Below are positions 9,770-19,425 of a stretch of 50,420 nucleotides of DNA, in pieces. The stretch is from the NCBI RefSeq assembly GCF_963678635.1, contig NW_026971646.1, positions 1-50,420 of the forward strand. Direction: 5' to 3'. The notes beneath the pieces are model-generated. The model worked only from the letters and a program-made list of their open reading frames with translations. It did no database searches and was not told the origin of the DNA. The DNA is from Symsagittifera roscoffensis. Taxonomy: Eukaryota > Xenacoelomorpha > Acoela > Convolutidae. The position numbers and the translations under genes are program-made. How positions within the stretch are numbered: the stretch's first letter is position 1; each line of letters begins with the position of its first letter.

Positions 9770-10120
9770 TTATATTGAATGTCGATTTAAAATATGGTAG
9801 TTTTTTGTGAAATAATCTGTACTTCTTTTTTCATTACTTTTTAAATTATTTATGGATAATTCTTCGTTAAGAATTGTTGATTGACAAATATCCAATAGTT
9901 GTAGTATATTATTTACTCGATAGGCTACTTCAATTATAGGTGAAATTGTAGCATTTGTTTCGCAATATCCTAAAAGTCCTAAGGGTAATGTTATTTGATA
10001 TGGTGTATTGTTATACACATGTAATGAAATATTATCGGAATTCGTATTTTTTGAGTATTTTATGGGTGAGATTGTAATTTTGAAAAGTTTGTGATATAGT
10101 TTAAATTCGAAGTCTGACAT
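9770..10120 (-). pseudogene. Protease-RT linker of pol (element B)
   Basis: This 116-codon frame contains LHVYNNTPYQITLPLGLLGY, followed by acidic and hydrophobic residues and LLDICQSTILNEELSI. Ty3/gypsy pols often have such a segment (asparagine-containing strand, then a leucine-rich helix) between protease and RT. No catalytic residues are expected. The frame overlaps the protease-side frame at 10060-10530 in another phase, which shows a frameshift between them. Confidence 0.55.
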
Positions 10121-11087
10121 AAAAGTTGTTGTTTGTTTTGACTTTTGTCATACTGATGAACTTGTTTTATTGAAAAATTATATATATTTCTTGATGGAGG
10201 TTTCAAGTGTTTCCGTTTTTGATTATAAATGGTGTAAAATGTTGAGAAAAATGGTGGTTGTTTGTTTAATCTTTGAAAAAATGTTAAGGCTGTGTTTTTT
10301 GTTTTTGTATATTTGTCTTTGATATGAATTTCACTATTTAAGATATTTATTGTTGGTATAATTTTAGTAATAAATGGTATGCCAATGATATTGTGCTTAT
10401 TATCAATAATATGAAATGTTTGTTTTAACGGCTTGTTCAAAATCTTGTTTTGTTTCATTGTTCTTGTGGGAAGGAGGAATAATTGGATTTTTCCGTAGTT
10501 TACTAATGTTGATCCTTGTGCTGTTGCCAACTTACTAGATGTTTCAAGAGGTGTTAAATTTGGGTGTAGTTTCTAATTTCATTCCATGTGGGAATATTAA
10601 TTATATTTGATTCTGCTCCGGAGTCGATTAAAAAATCAATTTCAAGATCTGGTGGTTGAAATTCTTTACTTCTTGGACTCTCTAGGAGAAGTGGGATTGT
10701 CCAAATTTTTTCTCTTGGTTGTTTTTTTTGTATACTTTGATAAATATGTTTTGAGTCTAAGCCTTGTGTTTCATCTTTTTTATCAGTTTTAATTACCGTG
10801 TTAATTTCGTTTACTTCTTGTGTAGTTTGTGTACTATTATTAATAGGTCCAATGTAGTAATTATCAAGGAGTTCCAATTGATTTTCATATATATGTGAAG
10901 TAAAACGTTGTTCGTATATGATATGTTCATAGTCGTTTTCGACTGTTATCGTATTTACAGAGATGGTATTGCCTGTATCACTCTCAGTATCTGATGATTC
11001 GCAATTAATTTGATTTAGTTGTAGTTCATTACTTCCTGTGTCATCAATACCTGGGGGGTCTGAAGTTGTTTCTCCATTTGTTTGCAC
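10060..11087 (-). pseudogene. Retropepsin-type protease region (element B), two frames
   Basis: The frame at 10554-11087 begins with an acidic stretch and reaches the active site in LEIDFLIDSGAESNII (catalytic D-S-G-A). The second half of the fold is in a different frame at 10060-10530, where HNIIGIPFI is the usual flap-to-C-terminal strand motif. The shift lies near 10540-10570, where one or two bases are lost compared with copy C, which reads through without a break (27998-28816). The protease would process Gag-Pol. The copy is disabled. Confidence 0.75.
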
Positions 11088-11099
11088 TTGATTTATGTG

Positions 11100-11487
11100 T
11101 CTTTGATATTTTGGTGTGTTACTTCTGTATCGATTTCTAGAATCGGGATAACGGTTATTATTCCTATGTGGTGACTGGGAACAATTTCTGTATCGATTAT
11201 TGTAACCTGAGTTTCGGTTTTGTGAATTATTCCGTGATCTGTTTTGATAGTTATCATTTGATCTGTTATAATTTGATCTGTTATATGAGTTATTCCTTGA
11301 TCTATTGTTTGAATAGTGCTGATTTCGATTGTTTGAATAACTTATATTCCTACTGTGTGAATAGTTTCTATTTCTGTTGTATGATGAGTTTCGTGATCTA
11401 TTATTGGAATAGTGTCTATTCCTTGGGTTTGAATGGGAACTGGATGCAGAAACAAATTCTGTTGAGTTTGAATTCGATCGTGATTAG
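11100..11487 (-). pseudogene. Asn-Arg-Ser-Tyr-rich Gag tail (element B)
   Basis: In one sense frame this stretch encodes repeats of the type RSRNNS, YNRSN and NRYRS for over 100 residues, then runs in phase into the protease frame that starts at 11087. The periodic DNA (repeats around GATCTGTT and TGAATAGT on the plus strand) shows it grew by small duplications. A basic, Asn/Ser/Tyr-rich tail after a zinc knuckle is likely an RNA-binding or condensing region. Copies C and D carry the same stretch at about 29050-29480 and 39180-39610. Confidence 0.5.
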
Positions 11488-11982
11488 TTATTTGGTTATT
11501 TTGGCTATTCGATCGGCTATGTCTATTTTGTGAGAAATTTCGTGAATTTTTTTTTCGGGCGATCTACCTCTATAACTTGAGTTATATAGTGATTGATTTC
11601 TTGGGTAATTTGAGTTGCTTTGATGTGGTTTTCTTGAACTGTTATTACTATATATTTTTTGTTTGGTAGATTTTGATCTTTTTTTTATGTATGGATAGAA
11701 TGATTTACTTGGTTCTTTGTGCTTTTGAGGTTTATTCTGATTATCTTGTTGTTTTTGTCTACATTCGGCAATACTGTGTCCGTATCGTCGGCAGTAATTA
11801 CACCATTTTTTAAAAGACGGTTTGCCTTTAAAATTTGGGTTTCTTTCATATATGTTTAGTATTTCAGTGATTTTTTCAATCAGGTCTGTTTCTGATTCTT
11901 GTACATTAGTTATATGTGTAGTATTTGTTTCAATTCGATTAACATATTGTAGTTTTAGATTTTTTGTTTCTTCGAGTTTCAT
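11488..11982 (-). pseudogene. Gag nucleocapsid with CCHC zinc knuckle (element B)
   Basis: A 164-codon frame contains a predicted helix (TDLIEKITEILNIYERN), a basic linker, and WCNYCRRYGHSIAECRQKQ, a perfect C-x2-C-x4-H-x4-C knuckle, followed by a very basic Lys/Ser/Tyr-rich tail. The nucleocapsid binds the element's RNA and helps tRNA primer annealing. It lies just 3' of the capsid-like frame, as expected. The tail ends at a frameshift into the Asn-Arg-Ser repeat region. Confidence 0.85.
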
Positions 11983-12019
11983 TGTGATTTCTGCTTGTTC
12001 TAGTTTATCTACTAATTTC

Positions 12020-12607
12020 CTAAAATCTAAATCTGGTTCTCGAATATTGAGGAAGGATGAGATGCTCTCTTTTTATAGCTATTTTCCTTAATTGAGGTGT
12101 TAAGGTCATCATTAAAATTTCTGTCTTTTTTGTGTTTTTGTAGTCATGTGTATTAAGTGAATATGCTTTTCGAACAAGTGTTTCGATTCGTACTGCTAAA
12201 TGTTTAATTGTTTCATTTGGTAATCTGCGTATTTCGTTGCATAAAGCTCTTTGATGTTGTTTGTTTATTTCAGAATCAATTTTTTTTGAAAATTCTTGTT
12301 TAAATCTTTTCCAATCTGATTTTATTTCTATAGGTAATACTGAAAACCAATTTTGAGCTGCGCCATCTAGTGTTGTTTGGATTAACGCTGTGCGTCTATT
12401 TATCCAATTTTGATAGAGTGGTGTATTAATTGGTTCAGGTCCTATATTTAAAATTAAATTTGCTGTGACTGCGTTTAAATAGTCTTCTACAGAATATTCA
12501 GGGTCTGTTCCTGTGAATACCATCAGTGGTTTATTCGATGTTATTGATGATCCACCCTTGAGGTATGGATTCATAGTCATCTGTAGTGATTCGGCGGCAT
12601 TTGACAT
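12020..12607 (-). pseudogene. Gag capsid-like domain (element B)
   Basis: The 195-codon frame matches the retrotransposon Gag (capsid) pattern: MVFTGTDPEYSVEDYLNAV, then TTLDGAAQNWFSVLP, then WKRFKQEFSKKIDSE, and RRLPNETIKHLAVRIETLV. The order F-x-G, A-x-x-W-F, and W-x-x-F-x-x-x-F is typical. It would assemble the virus-like particle. The frame ends at LPQYSRTRFRF, where a small insertion near 12048 shifts it away from the nucleocapsid frame (copy D reads differently there). Confidence 0.82.
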
Positions 12608-12679
12608 TTGTGAAAAATTTGAAAGTTGATTTTTTGTTATTTCATGTTGCTGGAGGTAATATGGAAGCGGTATTTCATT

Positions 12680-13356
12680 TTACATTTGAGTTGGTTGGTA
12701 AGAATGCTTAGTAATTGGGTTTTGTAGCTGTATTGGTTGAAAAGATTGTGTACTAAATGGATTTTGTATATGTATTTGTTGTGGATTATATCTATTGGAT
12801 TTTGTCGGAAAATTTTCATATTTTGGGATGGTTGAGATTGTCGCGTTCTTTGTTTTAGTATATGGTGCAAAAATATCTGGTTGATAGTAATCATCATCAT
12901 CAGTTGATAGGTTATTTGTGTTATAAGGTGTTTGTTGTTTATTCTTATTTTGTTGAGAAAATGGATAATTTTCACTATAATCCTGTGGAGGTTGTGGATT
13001 ATCTGGAAAATTTACTGAATTGTTCAATGTATTTGGGAGATTCCAATAATGGGAACATACGTGATTTAAATTTTGTGTATTTTTTGGGGGGGTTGATTTG
13101 TTTTTTGTTGGTGTGCATAATTATAATTGTGTTCTGCAAAAGTGTTTTTTGTGAACGTTTTTCGTGTTTTTGACGGTTTTGTCATTGGTCTATATATCTG
13201 ATAGTCCATATGTGAGTATTTTGGAGCAACCGAAGGTTTAACGGTTGACTGTAAGGTTACCTGTGGTAGTAATGTATTTGTATTTTTTGGTGTTGTGAGA
13301 TTTGGACGTATTGGTGAAATACTTTGTTGTGTGGTTTTTACTGTTGTTTGGACCAC
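12680..13356 (-). pseudogene. Gag N-terminal Asn/Gln/Pro-rich region (element B)
   Basis: Two frames, 13066-13356 (96 codons, basic, Thr/Pro-rich, ending NQPPQKIHKI) and 12680-13027 (115 codons, rich in Asn, Gln, Pro, Tyr and with a DDDDYY stretch), precede the capsid. Both have close counterparts in copy D (41128-41418 and 40742-41089). The composition suggests a disordered N-terminal Gag arm. The intended phase linking the two pieces is not clear because both copies carry small indels. Confidence 0.5.
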
Positions 13357-13559
13357 TTCTTCATTTATGAAGTGTGATGGTGTTTGAATATCTTGTTGTG
13401 TAAGATTTCTGGTTCCATTGAGGTTTTCATTCTGTATGACTGTTGAATTTAAGCTGTTATTTCGTGTATCGGGTAAAAATGTATTATAATTTATTGGTGT
13501 TGCGTCAATCGTTTTGGTGATGTGCTTTGATCTTCAGTTTTTTCTAATATAGATATATA

Positions 13560-13983
13560 ACTGTATATTATTGCAAAAATTTCGCTAGTGAATATTGAGT
13601 TTGCTCTTTGTGAATTATGATATTGTATGCTTTTGATGTATTCTATGAATACTTTTGAAATTTCTAAATCTTTATCGTCTGTTTGAATTACATATTCGTT
13701 ATGAGCTGTTCGTGGTGTGCTGAATGCTATGGTGTAAATTCCATATTGTTGTGTTAGATTACATATTGTTGTGTTAGATTACAGTCTTTTAGATAATGTT
13801 CTATAATTTGTCTTTTTATTTTTACATCCGGGAATTCTGCTTTGCATGGACTGATTCCTGGTTCAAACAAATTTACAAGTAAGTTTTTACAAAATCGTGT
13901 TTGTCCTCTATCATGGAGTGAATCTATAAGAAAGGAAAAACTGCTTCTTCATCTGGACTTTCGTCACTTTGAGTGTGGCTCAT
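13560..13983 (-). pseudogene. Pre-gag coding region, unknown (element B)
   Basis: From an ATG at 13981-13983 the sense strand reads an acidic start (SHTQSDESPDEEAV), then breaks because one C of a C-run is missing compared with copy D. Further on, a 21-bp tandem duplication near 13741-13783 shifts it again. Copy D carries the same protein in nearly continuous form (41560-42028) with a lost start and one stop. The two copies are broken at different places, so the frame was intact in their ancestor. It has a predicted mixed helical fold and no motif I recognise. It might be the N-terminus of Gag or a separate leader protein. Confidence 0.45.
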
Positions 13984-14266
13984 TTTTTCGTTTGATGACT
14001 GTTAATATATAACTATCAATATGTCTAATTGGTTAATTCTAATTATATAGGTGTACCGGTTTGTGTTTATTTTGCTTTTTTATTCTTCTTTTCCCTCTTT
14101 TTGATGAGTTTGAAGTTGTTTCTGAGTCGGAAAAATATCATTGATCATAGATGGGGCACTTTTTATTTTTTGATTCCTTTAATTTGTATTGTTCGTCTGA
14201 ACTGTTGGTTTCTGATTCGGAAAATGAGTTTCTATTTTTTGAAAATCTTTTTTGTGTGATTTGTCT

Positions 14267-14437
14267 TTAGTTGCTTATAATTTTTCTTTTTTTTGTTTGT
14301 CGTTTTGTTAGAATGTATCCAACTGTTTGTGTATGTGGAGTTATCACAAGATCATTTTTTTGGTTGTCTATTTCACAATTGTGTAAAACGATTGTTTGTT
14401 TATTTCCTAAATGTTTGAATGACATAAAGTTTAGCAT
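14267..14437 (-). CDS. Small conserved leader ORF, 56 codons (element B)
   Basis: An ATG at 14435-14437 opens a 56-codon frame (MLNFMSFKHLGNKQTIVL...) ending in a Lys/Arg-rich tail and TAA. Copy D has the same frame at the same length (42306-42476) with a few amino acid changes and no stop, despite a few percent DNA divergence. It sits about 1.2 kb inside the 5' LTR and upstream of gag. Its function is unknown; the basic tail would suit nucleic-acid or membrane contact. Downstream codons are Ser/Glu/Lys-rich in shifting frames. Confidence 0.4.
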   Translation of the reverse strand: MLNFMSFKHLGNKQTIVLHNCEIDNQKNDLVITPHTQTVGYILTKRQTKKRKIISN

Positions 14438-14460
14438 GAGGGATGCTAGAAGTTATTAGT

Positions 14461-15362
14461 GATTTTTATTTTCCTAGACTGTTAGTCCTTACGATTTTTT
14501 GGTTAGCTTAACCTGGGTGTTTTTGTTCTGGGTTGCAGAGAAAAGTATATTTTTTACTTTCTCGTGGCTAGTCTAAGGTAAGGTGTTAACTTTCTCAATC
14601 TTACTTAGGGGTAGTGATTGTGTTCAAGGGTTGGAGAATAGTAAATCGATCCACAAGTTTCAGGTATAGTTAGAACGCAAGTAGTTCGTTAGATACTATT
14701 TTAAACTTACTAAGTCTAATCTATCCTGGGTCTGGTAAGAAGAGGGTTCAAGTGAAGGATGAATAACCGAGGTTCTTTACTGTTTAGCCTAATTTAAATA
14801 GTTAGTGTTATTAAAAATTTCCTTTAGTCCTGGGTCTTTTGAAAACGTTGGGTAGTGAATCGACGTTTGAGGTCGTTAGACACTTAATAAGTGGGTGGGG
14901 GAGAACAAAAGTGTTCTTTTTGATCCAAGGGTAAGCCTTGAGGATCAGAATTAAAATTAGTGATTTAGAAAAATTTTTTAAGATCCAAGGATAAGCCTTG
15001 ATGATCTGGTTTAAAATTAAGTAAATTTAAGTTTAAAATGGTTTAATTTTCTTAAATATAATGTTTTAGTGTTTTACGATTTAGTTAGCTTATGATCGCT
15101 GTTATGTTCAGGTGATGAAGCTGGAACAACAGGATGATTTATATATACTAACAATTTATTGTCATGCTATTAATTTTTATTTTTATTTTTTAATAAATAT
15201 TTTGTTAAATATGTTTCATATAATACTGCAGAAGTTGGGAAAACGATCTGAGATCTTTTTATCAATCGTTATTGTACATTAGTAATTGTGTTTAGCGCCT
15301 GAAATAATCATGAAGATTTCCTTCAAAATTTTATGTTTGCAAATAAAAATCTAAATTTATTG
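14461..15362 (-). other. Structured leader, noncoding, with repeated hairpins
   Basis: No sense frame of note is present. Two closely similar hairpins, 14922-14946 and 14982-15006, each pair GATCCAAGG with CCTTG-GATC across a 5-base loop and share a 2-base bulge whose sequence differs. A third short hairpin (AGAACA/TGTTCT) is at 14902-14917. Copy D keeps all three at about 42960-43065. Paired stem-loops in the leader between primer site and gag are where retroelements often carry packaging or dimerisation signals. That role is inference. Confidence 0.4.
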
Positions 15363-15627
15363 CTAGTAAGATTCTAAATATAAAAATTTGTGTTGGGTTT
15401 TGCCGTTCAACCATGAAACTAAATGGTAAGTTTCTACGTAGTCGTATATCGTCTCTTTCCGAGGTCTTCTTCCATTAACGGGTAGTTCTAGTATTGTGCG
15501 GAATATCGGCTCTGATCTATTGAGTCGTAGAGACATTTCAATTAAGTTATTATCGTGTAACATTTTGAAAATGTTTTGTCTAATTTCTAATCTATATTTG
15601 GTTAAATCTAAGCTATTAAGGTCTTAT
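15363..15627 (-). CDS. Leader ORF next to the primer-binding site (element B)
   Basis: A frame opens just inside the primer site and runs about 88 codons, with an ATG at 15561-15563 giving 66 residues (MLHDNNLIEMSLRLNRSE...). It contains a basic GRRPRKETIYDYVETYHLVSW stretch in its middle. Copy D carries the same frame (43415-43621, ATG form), with only a few amino acid changes and no stop. Conservation in two copies that are otherwise decaying suggests a real product or an important RNA. I do not recognise the protein. It may be an unusual 5' exon of gag or an upstream regulatory ORF. Confidence 0.42.
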
Positions 15628-15630
15628 TTG

Positions 15631-15648
15631 CGACTTATGGTCGCACCA
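15631..15648 (-). promoter_or_regulatory. Primer-binding site of element B
   Basis: Two bases inside the 5' LTR the sense strand reads TGGTGCGACCATAAGTCG, which begins with TGG, the complement of a tRNA 3' CCA. The matching tRNA would end TGGTCGCACCA. Copy D has the same site at 43689-43706, with TTCGAG just beyond it, like part of a tRNA T loop. The tRNA identity cannot be named from the sequence alone. Confidence 0.75.
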
Positions 15649-15650
15649 GA

Positions 15651-16059
15651 TGAGTTAAGTCCTTGAGGTTAACTCATAGAGTAATTTCGGATAGGGTACA
15701 CCGTCTGCTCGTCACGCTATCTTATTTTCGGCCGGATAGATTCGTGCAACTTCTTAGTCTAATACTGATCCTAATCTTACTCTTATATCTACTAGTCTCA
15801 GGGTGTTTAATTAGTCTCTGCTAGGCTCAATAGATCTAGAGTATACTGGCTTATTGCGGCATCTAAAGTTCTCTTGGAGAGGCAACTAATTTCTAATTTA
15901 AATTCAAATCTCTCTGGTGCTGAAATTACAAGTAATTTCAGCACTTACAAATAAGTGGGTTGTTAGTTGGATGGATTATGATTGGCTAATATTAAATATT
16001 TTACAGTGGTAAAATATCTAATTTATCCAATACTAAAATGTAATTTTGATCAGGCTCCA
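15651..16059 (-). repeat. 5' LTR of element B, with promoter-like motifs
   Basis: The 409-bp LTR starts transcription of the element. On the sense strand, from 16059 downward, it has a 9-bp palindrome arm pair (15996-16004 with 16009-16017), a CCAAT box (TTAGCCAATCAT at about 15981-15992), a 13-bp perfect inverted repeat with a 2-base spacer (15917-15944), and a TATA-like GATATAAGAG about 150 bases further on. The terminal inverted pair GAGTTAA/TTAACTC lies at its 3' end. No exact AATAAA is seen. The palindromes are candidate factor-binding sites. Confidence 0.88.
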
Positions 16060-16063
16060 CTTC
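16060..16063. repeat. Right target-site duplication CTTC of element B
   Basis: CTTC follows the LTR end directly and matches 2016-2019. The same CTTC-containing flank follows the LTR copies at 44118 and 49111. Confidence 0.85.
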
Positions 16064-17312
16064 TCTCGTTTGCGCACTTACGTTTACGTTTGCTCCGTCA
16101 TCTAGCCACGTGATTCTTCTCGAAAATTCCCTGGGGTCTTTCTTTTTGACTTTTATGGGGCTTTTGAACATAGCCCTAGTTGCAACTTTTCGCTGGAATG
16201 GCATCAACCGTTGATCCAATTCTACCAGCTTACTCCCTACGCAGGATCTGAGAAGCCGTCGACTTACTCGCTGAAGAGCTAGAAAATTTCGAGAACTCCT
16301 GAAGCTCTGTCCTTTTATCAATTGAGAAGCACAATCATTGTCTGTTTCTTTGCCGCTGTTGGCATCTGCAACTCAAGCTAGGTGTTATCTCCACACTGCC
16401 CGACTCTAGTAGTTACATGATGGAAATCGTTATGGCTTTTACTATCTGATTCCAAATACGTCTTGGTGTCTGCCTCTGTCATCAGGCACAATCTTGGTCA
16501 TTTTTTTTCTATCGCAAGGTATTCGTATTCTAACAGTTGGTGAATTTCGGTTCGCTCAGCTGCAATCCAAGGCACTTTCCCACCCAGAACCGTAAATGTA
16601 AGCTTTGCTGTATGGACTAAGGGATTAATTTTCATCGTCATTTTCTGTCTTTCCGTAGGATCGGCTGGACAAAGACATACTTGCAACAGGTGTTTACAAT
16701 ATCCTTTCTGAAGGTACTTTTAGCAGGCATCAGATGAACTGTATCGAAAACTGTTGAGCCCCATTCTCTCTTCCTGAATGTTTTGTTTTACTTCAAACTC
16801 AAGACGTGGGATGTTTGGTTGTAATTCAGTTAAAGAAAACAAATAATCATCAATTTGTACAGGGCCTATCGGATGACCGGAATGTATTCTGTCAAATGTC
16901 AAAGTTTATGGGTCTCCGAAAAAATACTGGCCTCCAGCAATTCAAGTTGATGATAATTTTAATCATTAAAAATTTTTAAATCGCTCACGCGCACCTTTTC
17001 CCATTAAAAATGTTTTCTTTTGAATTTCAAAATCGGTCACGCATTCTAGCTTTCGAGTATCACTCTGACGTTCTTTTTTCACCGAGAGCATTTCGATTTA
17101 TGTTTTTACAGATCCACTTGCCATTTTAAGCTCTCAAGTTGTTCTCCCTTTTGGGTGATCTCCGGTTTTCCACATTTCTCAACTTTTCTTACGATTACTT
17201 TCTCTAGCAACCCGGAATTTGCTGAATTCACTCTTCCGCACATGCTAAGAAATTTCATCACCAAAATGTTTCCTCTAGTATCTATTCCCCCACCCTGACC
17301 TCCAGAAATCAT
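16060..17312 (-). pseudogene. Older minus-strand coding pieces to the right of element B, unknown
   Basis: Four short minus-strand frames lie in order: 17106-17312, 16720-16902, 16498-16686, and 16321 down to the LTR. They are GC-richer than the element and duplicated at 49111-50377 with very few changes. The last is interrupted by the LTR. When the element and one CTTC are ignored, the frame continues openly into the left flank at 2019. Features seen are MPFQRKVATRAMFKSPIKV with a basic stretch, and YCKHLLQVCLC just before 16686. They may be exons of one gene or pieces of an older mobile element. No family is recognised, and no clean splice sites join them. Confidence 0.4.
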
Positions 17313-18869
17313 TTTTGTTCCCTGAGTTGTAGAAGAATTCTAATCCTAAACTTCCTGCATTTAGGTCTTTGGTTTCAATTCACATTTCAGATATTCGAAT
17401 CTGATAGGGCATTTTGTACCTTCCATGAACTTCCTAGGTTAAAAGTATCCGAGGGGTCTGAAATTTTGCATGCTAGTCTCGAATCACCTCTAGTACCCGT
17501 ACAATGAGTTTCACAAGGTTAAATAAGTATAGCTATGTTTCAAAATGTTGTGATTTGCGGAGTTATCACTTTCGGTTAGCTACGCATCCATTTTGGCAAG
17601 AATGGGACTAATCCTCTGGATCTTGAGTTATTTTGAGCTTCAACTTTTTTTTTCAAGAAATAACTTATTTATTAGTGAAAACCATGCTAGGTATCAATCA
17701 TTAGCATTCACGGTACTGCTTACACAATTTAGCGACAGAGAAAAAAAACTTACACCTACAACAAATGGCTGGAGTCAAGTTCAATTTCTACGTTTTTTTT
17801 GCGTGTCTGTATATAGGCCAACTGAATTTAGTTTTTCGTAAACAAAACAAAGAAACTGGTTACATGCAGAAATATTCAAATCATAAATAAGTTTTAGTTT
17901 TTCCAGACCATGCGGTCGTTTCTAAAAATGGAGCTATCACACGTTTTTGTTTCTTTTTCATATTCTTTTCTTTATAGAGATGAAAATCCTAGTCATTGGA
18001 TTTGAATAACACTTTCTGTGCTTATGTGATAACTGTCGTGTCAACCATATCCCATTGTTTTAAGCTAAGTCCTTGTGGCAATACCACGAAGTCTTTATAA
18101 TAATATGACGTTTTTTATAATTTTTTCCAAATTTTTCGATGTATCTAAATTTAAACAAGTTTTAAAAAAAGTAACACTCTCTACCCTGTAATTGTATACT
18201 GTGAGGTTCCTATCAGACATTGCGAACCTTGCATCCAAGTTTGATTGCTCAAGTCATTGTATTTTGTGTATATGCCGTTTTTTATGATTTTAATTTTCAA
18301 AATTTTTAGTGAGTTAAGATCTAAAACAGTTCAAAAAAGTTCAAAATTCCCTACCCTGTAGTTTATTACTCTGAGGGCATGCTCGGGGTTTTCAAATAAT
18401 GCAAGCAAATGCTACTGCTCAATTGCTTTTAGTTTCCGACACTTGACGTTTTTCCTGATTTTTTTAACAGAAAAAAAGTTCACTAAGTGGAAAATCACAA
18501 GAATATAGCTGGGTACTTGAAGGTAAACTCAAGATTTTTTAACCTTTCCGAATTTTTTTACCTTAATCGAATATGACTGCTGAAGTATTTCTAACTTCCA
18601 AGAGATGGCACTTTATTAAAGTTTTTCAAAAGAATTGTAAAAGAAAATATAAAAGACTTCTATTGATGCACAAAATGTGCAAAAAAGTTTGAATTACCAT
18701 TTTAAAATTTTCATAATTTTGTTCTGTAAACTCTAACCCTTTATATTGATAAGCTATAAACAAACTATTAAATTCTTTTAAGGAAAACAGTCATTAATTT
18801 GTTTTTTTTTCATTGTACAGAGTTTTTACTACTGCTTCTTTTTCATCATGTCAATAGTACCTGAGTTAA
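17313..18869. other. AT-rich stretch without a supportable gene
   Basis: No convincing coding frame is seen. The plus-strand open frame at 17593-17841 has no family resemblance. The part at about 18107-18450 is a degenerate tandem repeat, listed separately. The right end joins copy C abruptly at 18870. Confidence 0.5.
18107..18450. repeat. Degenerate tandem repeat, unit about 170 bp
   Basis: Two successive units start with a GACGTTTTTTAT-like block (18107 and about 18280), continue through AAA/TTT runs and CTCTACCCTGTA or CCCTACCCTGTA, then an ACTGTGAGG or ACTCTGAGG block, and end with a GCTCAA block. A third start is visible at about 18443. The units are diverged, as in an old satellite or a decayed element. 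Confidence 0.45.
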
Positions 18870-19242
18870 AATGAAATGGAGAATAGGTTGAGGTTACTTG
18901 GGAAGCATAAGAAGGAGTGGAAAAGGATGGTAGGGGATGAGTGGATTGGATGGGTTGAAAAGGGGGTTGCGAAAAAACTGAGGAGTTGGTCTGGGTATGG
19001 GTAGAGGGAGATGGTTCGGATCCTGCAAATTCGTCGGAGGTTTCTACATTTGCGTTATTAAATTGTGAGATAGTATGAAAAACTGAAATATCTGAGTTAG
19101 TATCAGAATTCGTGCCTGATGATATATTAATAATTGGAAAATCGGGTGGTGGGAAAGCAAAAAGTGGGATAATTGGGATTTGAGTTTGGAGGTTGGCTCG
19201 GTGAGAATTTGAGCGATGGAGGGATCCATGTTGTCGGCTCAT
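18829..19242 (-). pseudogene. P/S/T-rich region of copy C, truncated
   Basis: The minus-strand frame matches 5344-5784, but its last codons (after about 18870) come from flanking DNA, so the reading is a fusion. Low-complexity Ser/Thr/Pro/Gln composition only. Confidence 0.45.
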
Positions 19243-19425
19243 CGTGGGCTGAAAAAATGATTATTTTGAGATTGAAAAGTGGTGGTATGAGGTTGTTCTA
19301 TAATTTGTTCATATGTATTATCATTTGTGAATGATTTGTCATTATGAGCTGAAAAGGGCTTTGTGTTGTATTTGGTCTAAAATTTGGGTTATTTTTGATT
19401 GCTAGGTTTCGAAAAATTCGTGAAA

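Larger units (their letters stand above)
2020..16059 (-). mobile_element. Element B: full-length env-type Ty3/gypsy LTR retrotransposon
   Basis: Two 409-bp LTRs (2020-2428 and 15651-16059) bound this 14,040-bp element and are flanked by CTTC on both sides. The sense strand is minus. In sense order it has the primer site, a long leader with small ORFs, gag with a capsid-like domain and a CCHC knuckle, protease (DSGA), RT (YLDD), RNase H, integrase (HHCC then DDE-type core), the end of env, a Pro/Ser/Thr-rich region, ORF X-Y, about 1.5 kb of noncoding sequence, and the 3' LTR. The order PR-RT-RH-IN is that of Ty3/gypsy. The LTRs differ at about 20 of 409 positions by eye, so the insertion is not recent. 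Every long frame is broken. Compared with copy C, about 4.1 kb covering the integrase C-terminus and most of env is deleted at about 6603. Confidence 0.92.

Noticed and set aside
11168-11533. Plus-strand Tyr/Cys/Ser-rich frame, also at 29161 and 39290
   Set aside because: It is the antisense reading of the Asn-Arg-Ser repeats in the Gag tail, so its low complexity is a by-product.
17593-17841. 82-codon plus-strand frame in unassigned DNA
   Set aside because: No family pattern and no repeat support. Length is within chance for AT-rich DNA.
18862-18869. TGAGTTAA next to the left edge of copy C, matching the LTR tip
   Set aside because: Only eight bases match, and no further LTR sequence follows, so a chance match in AT-rich DNA is likely.
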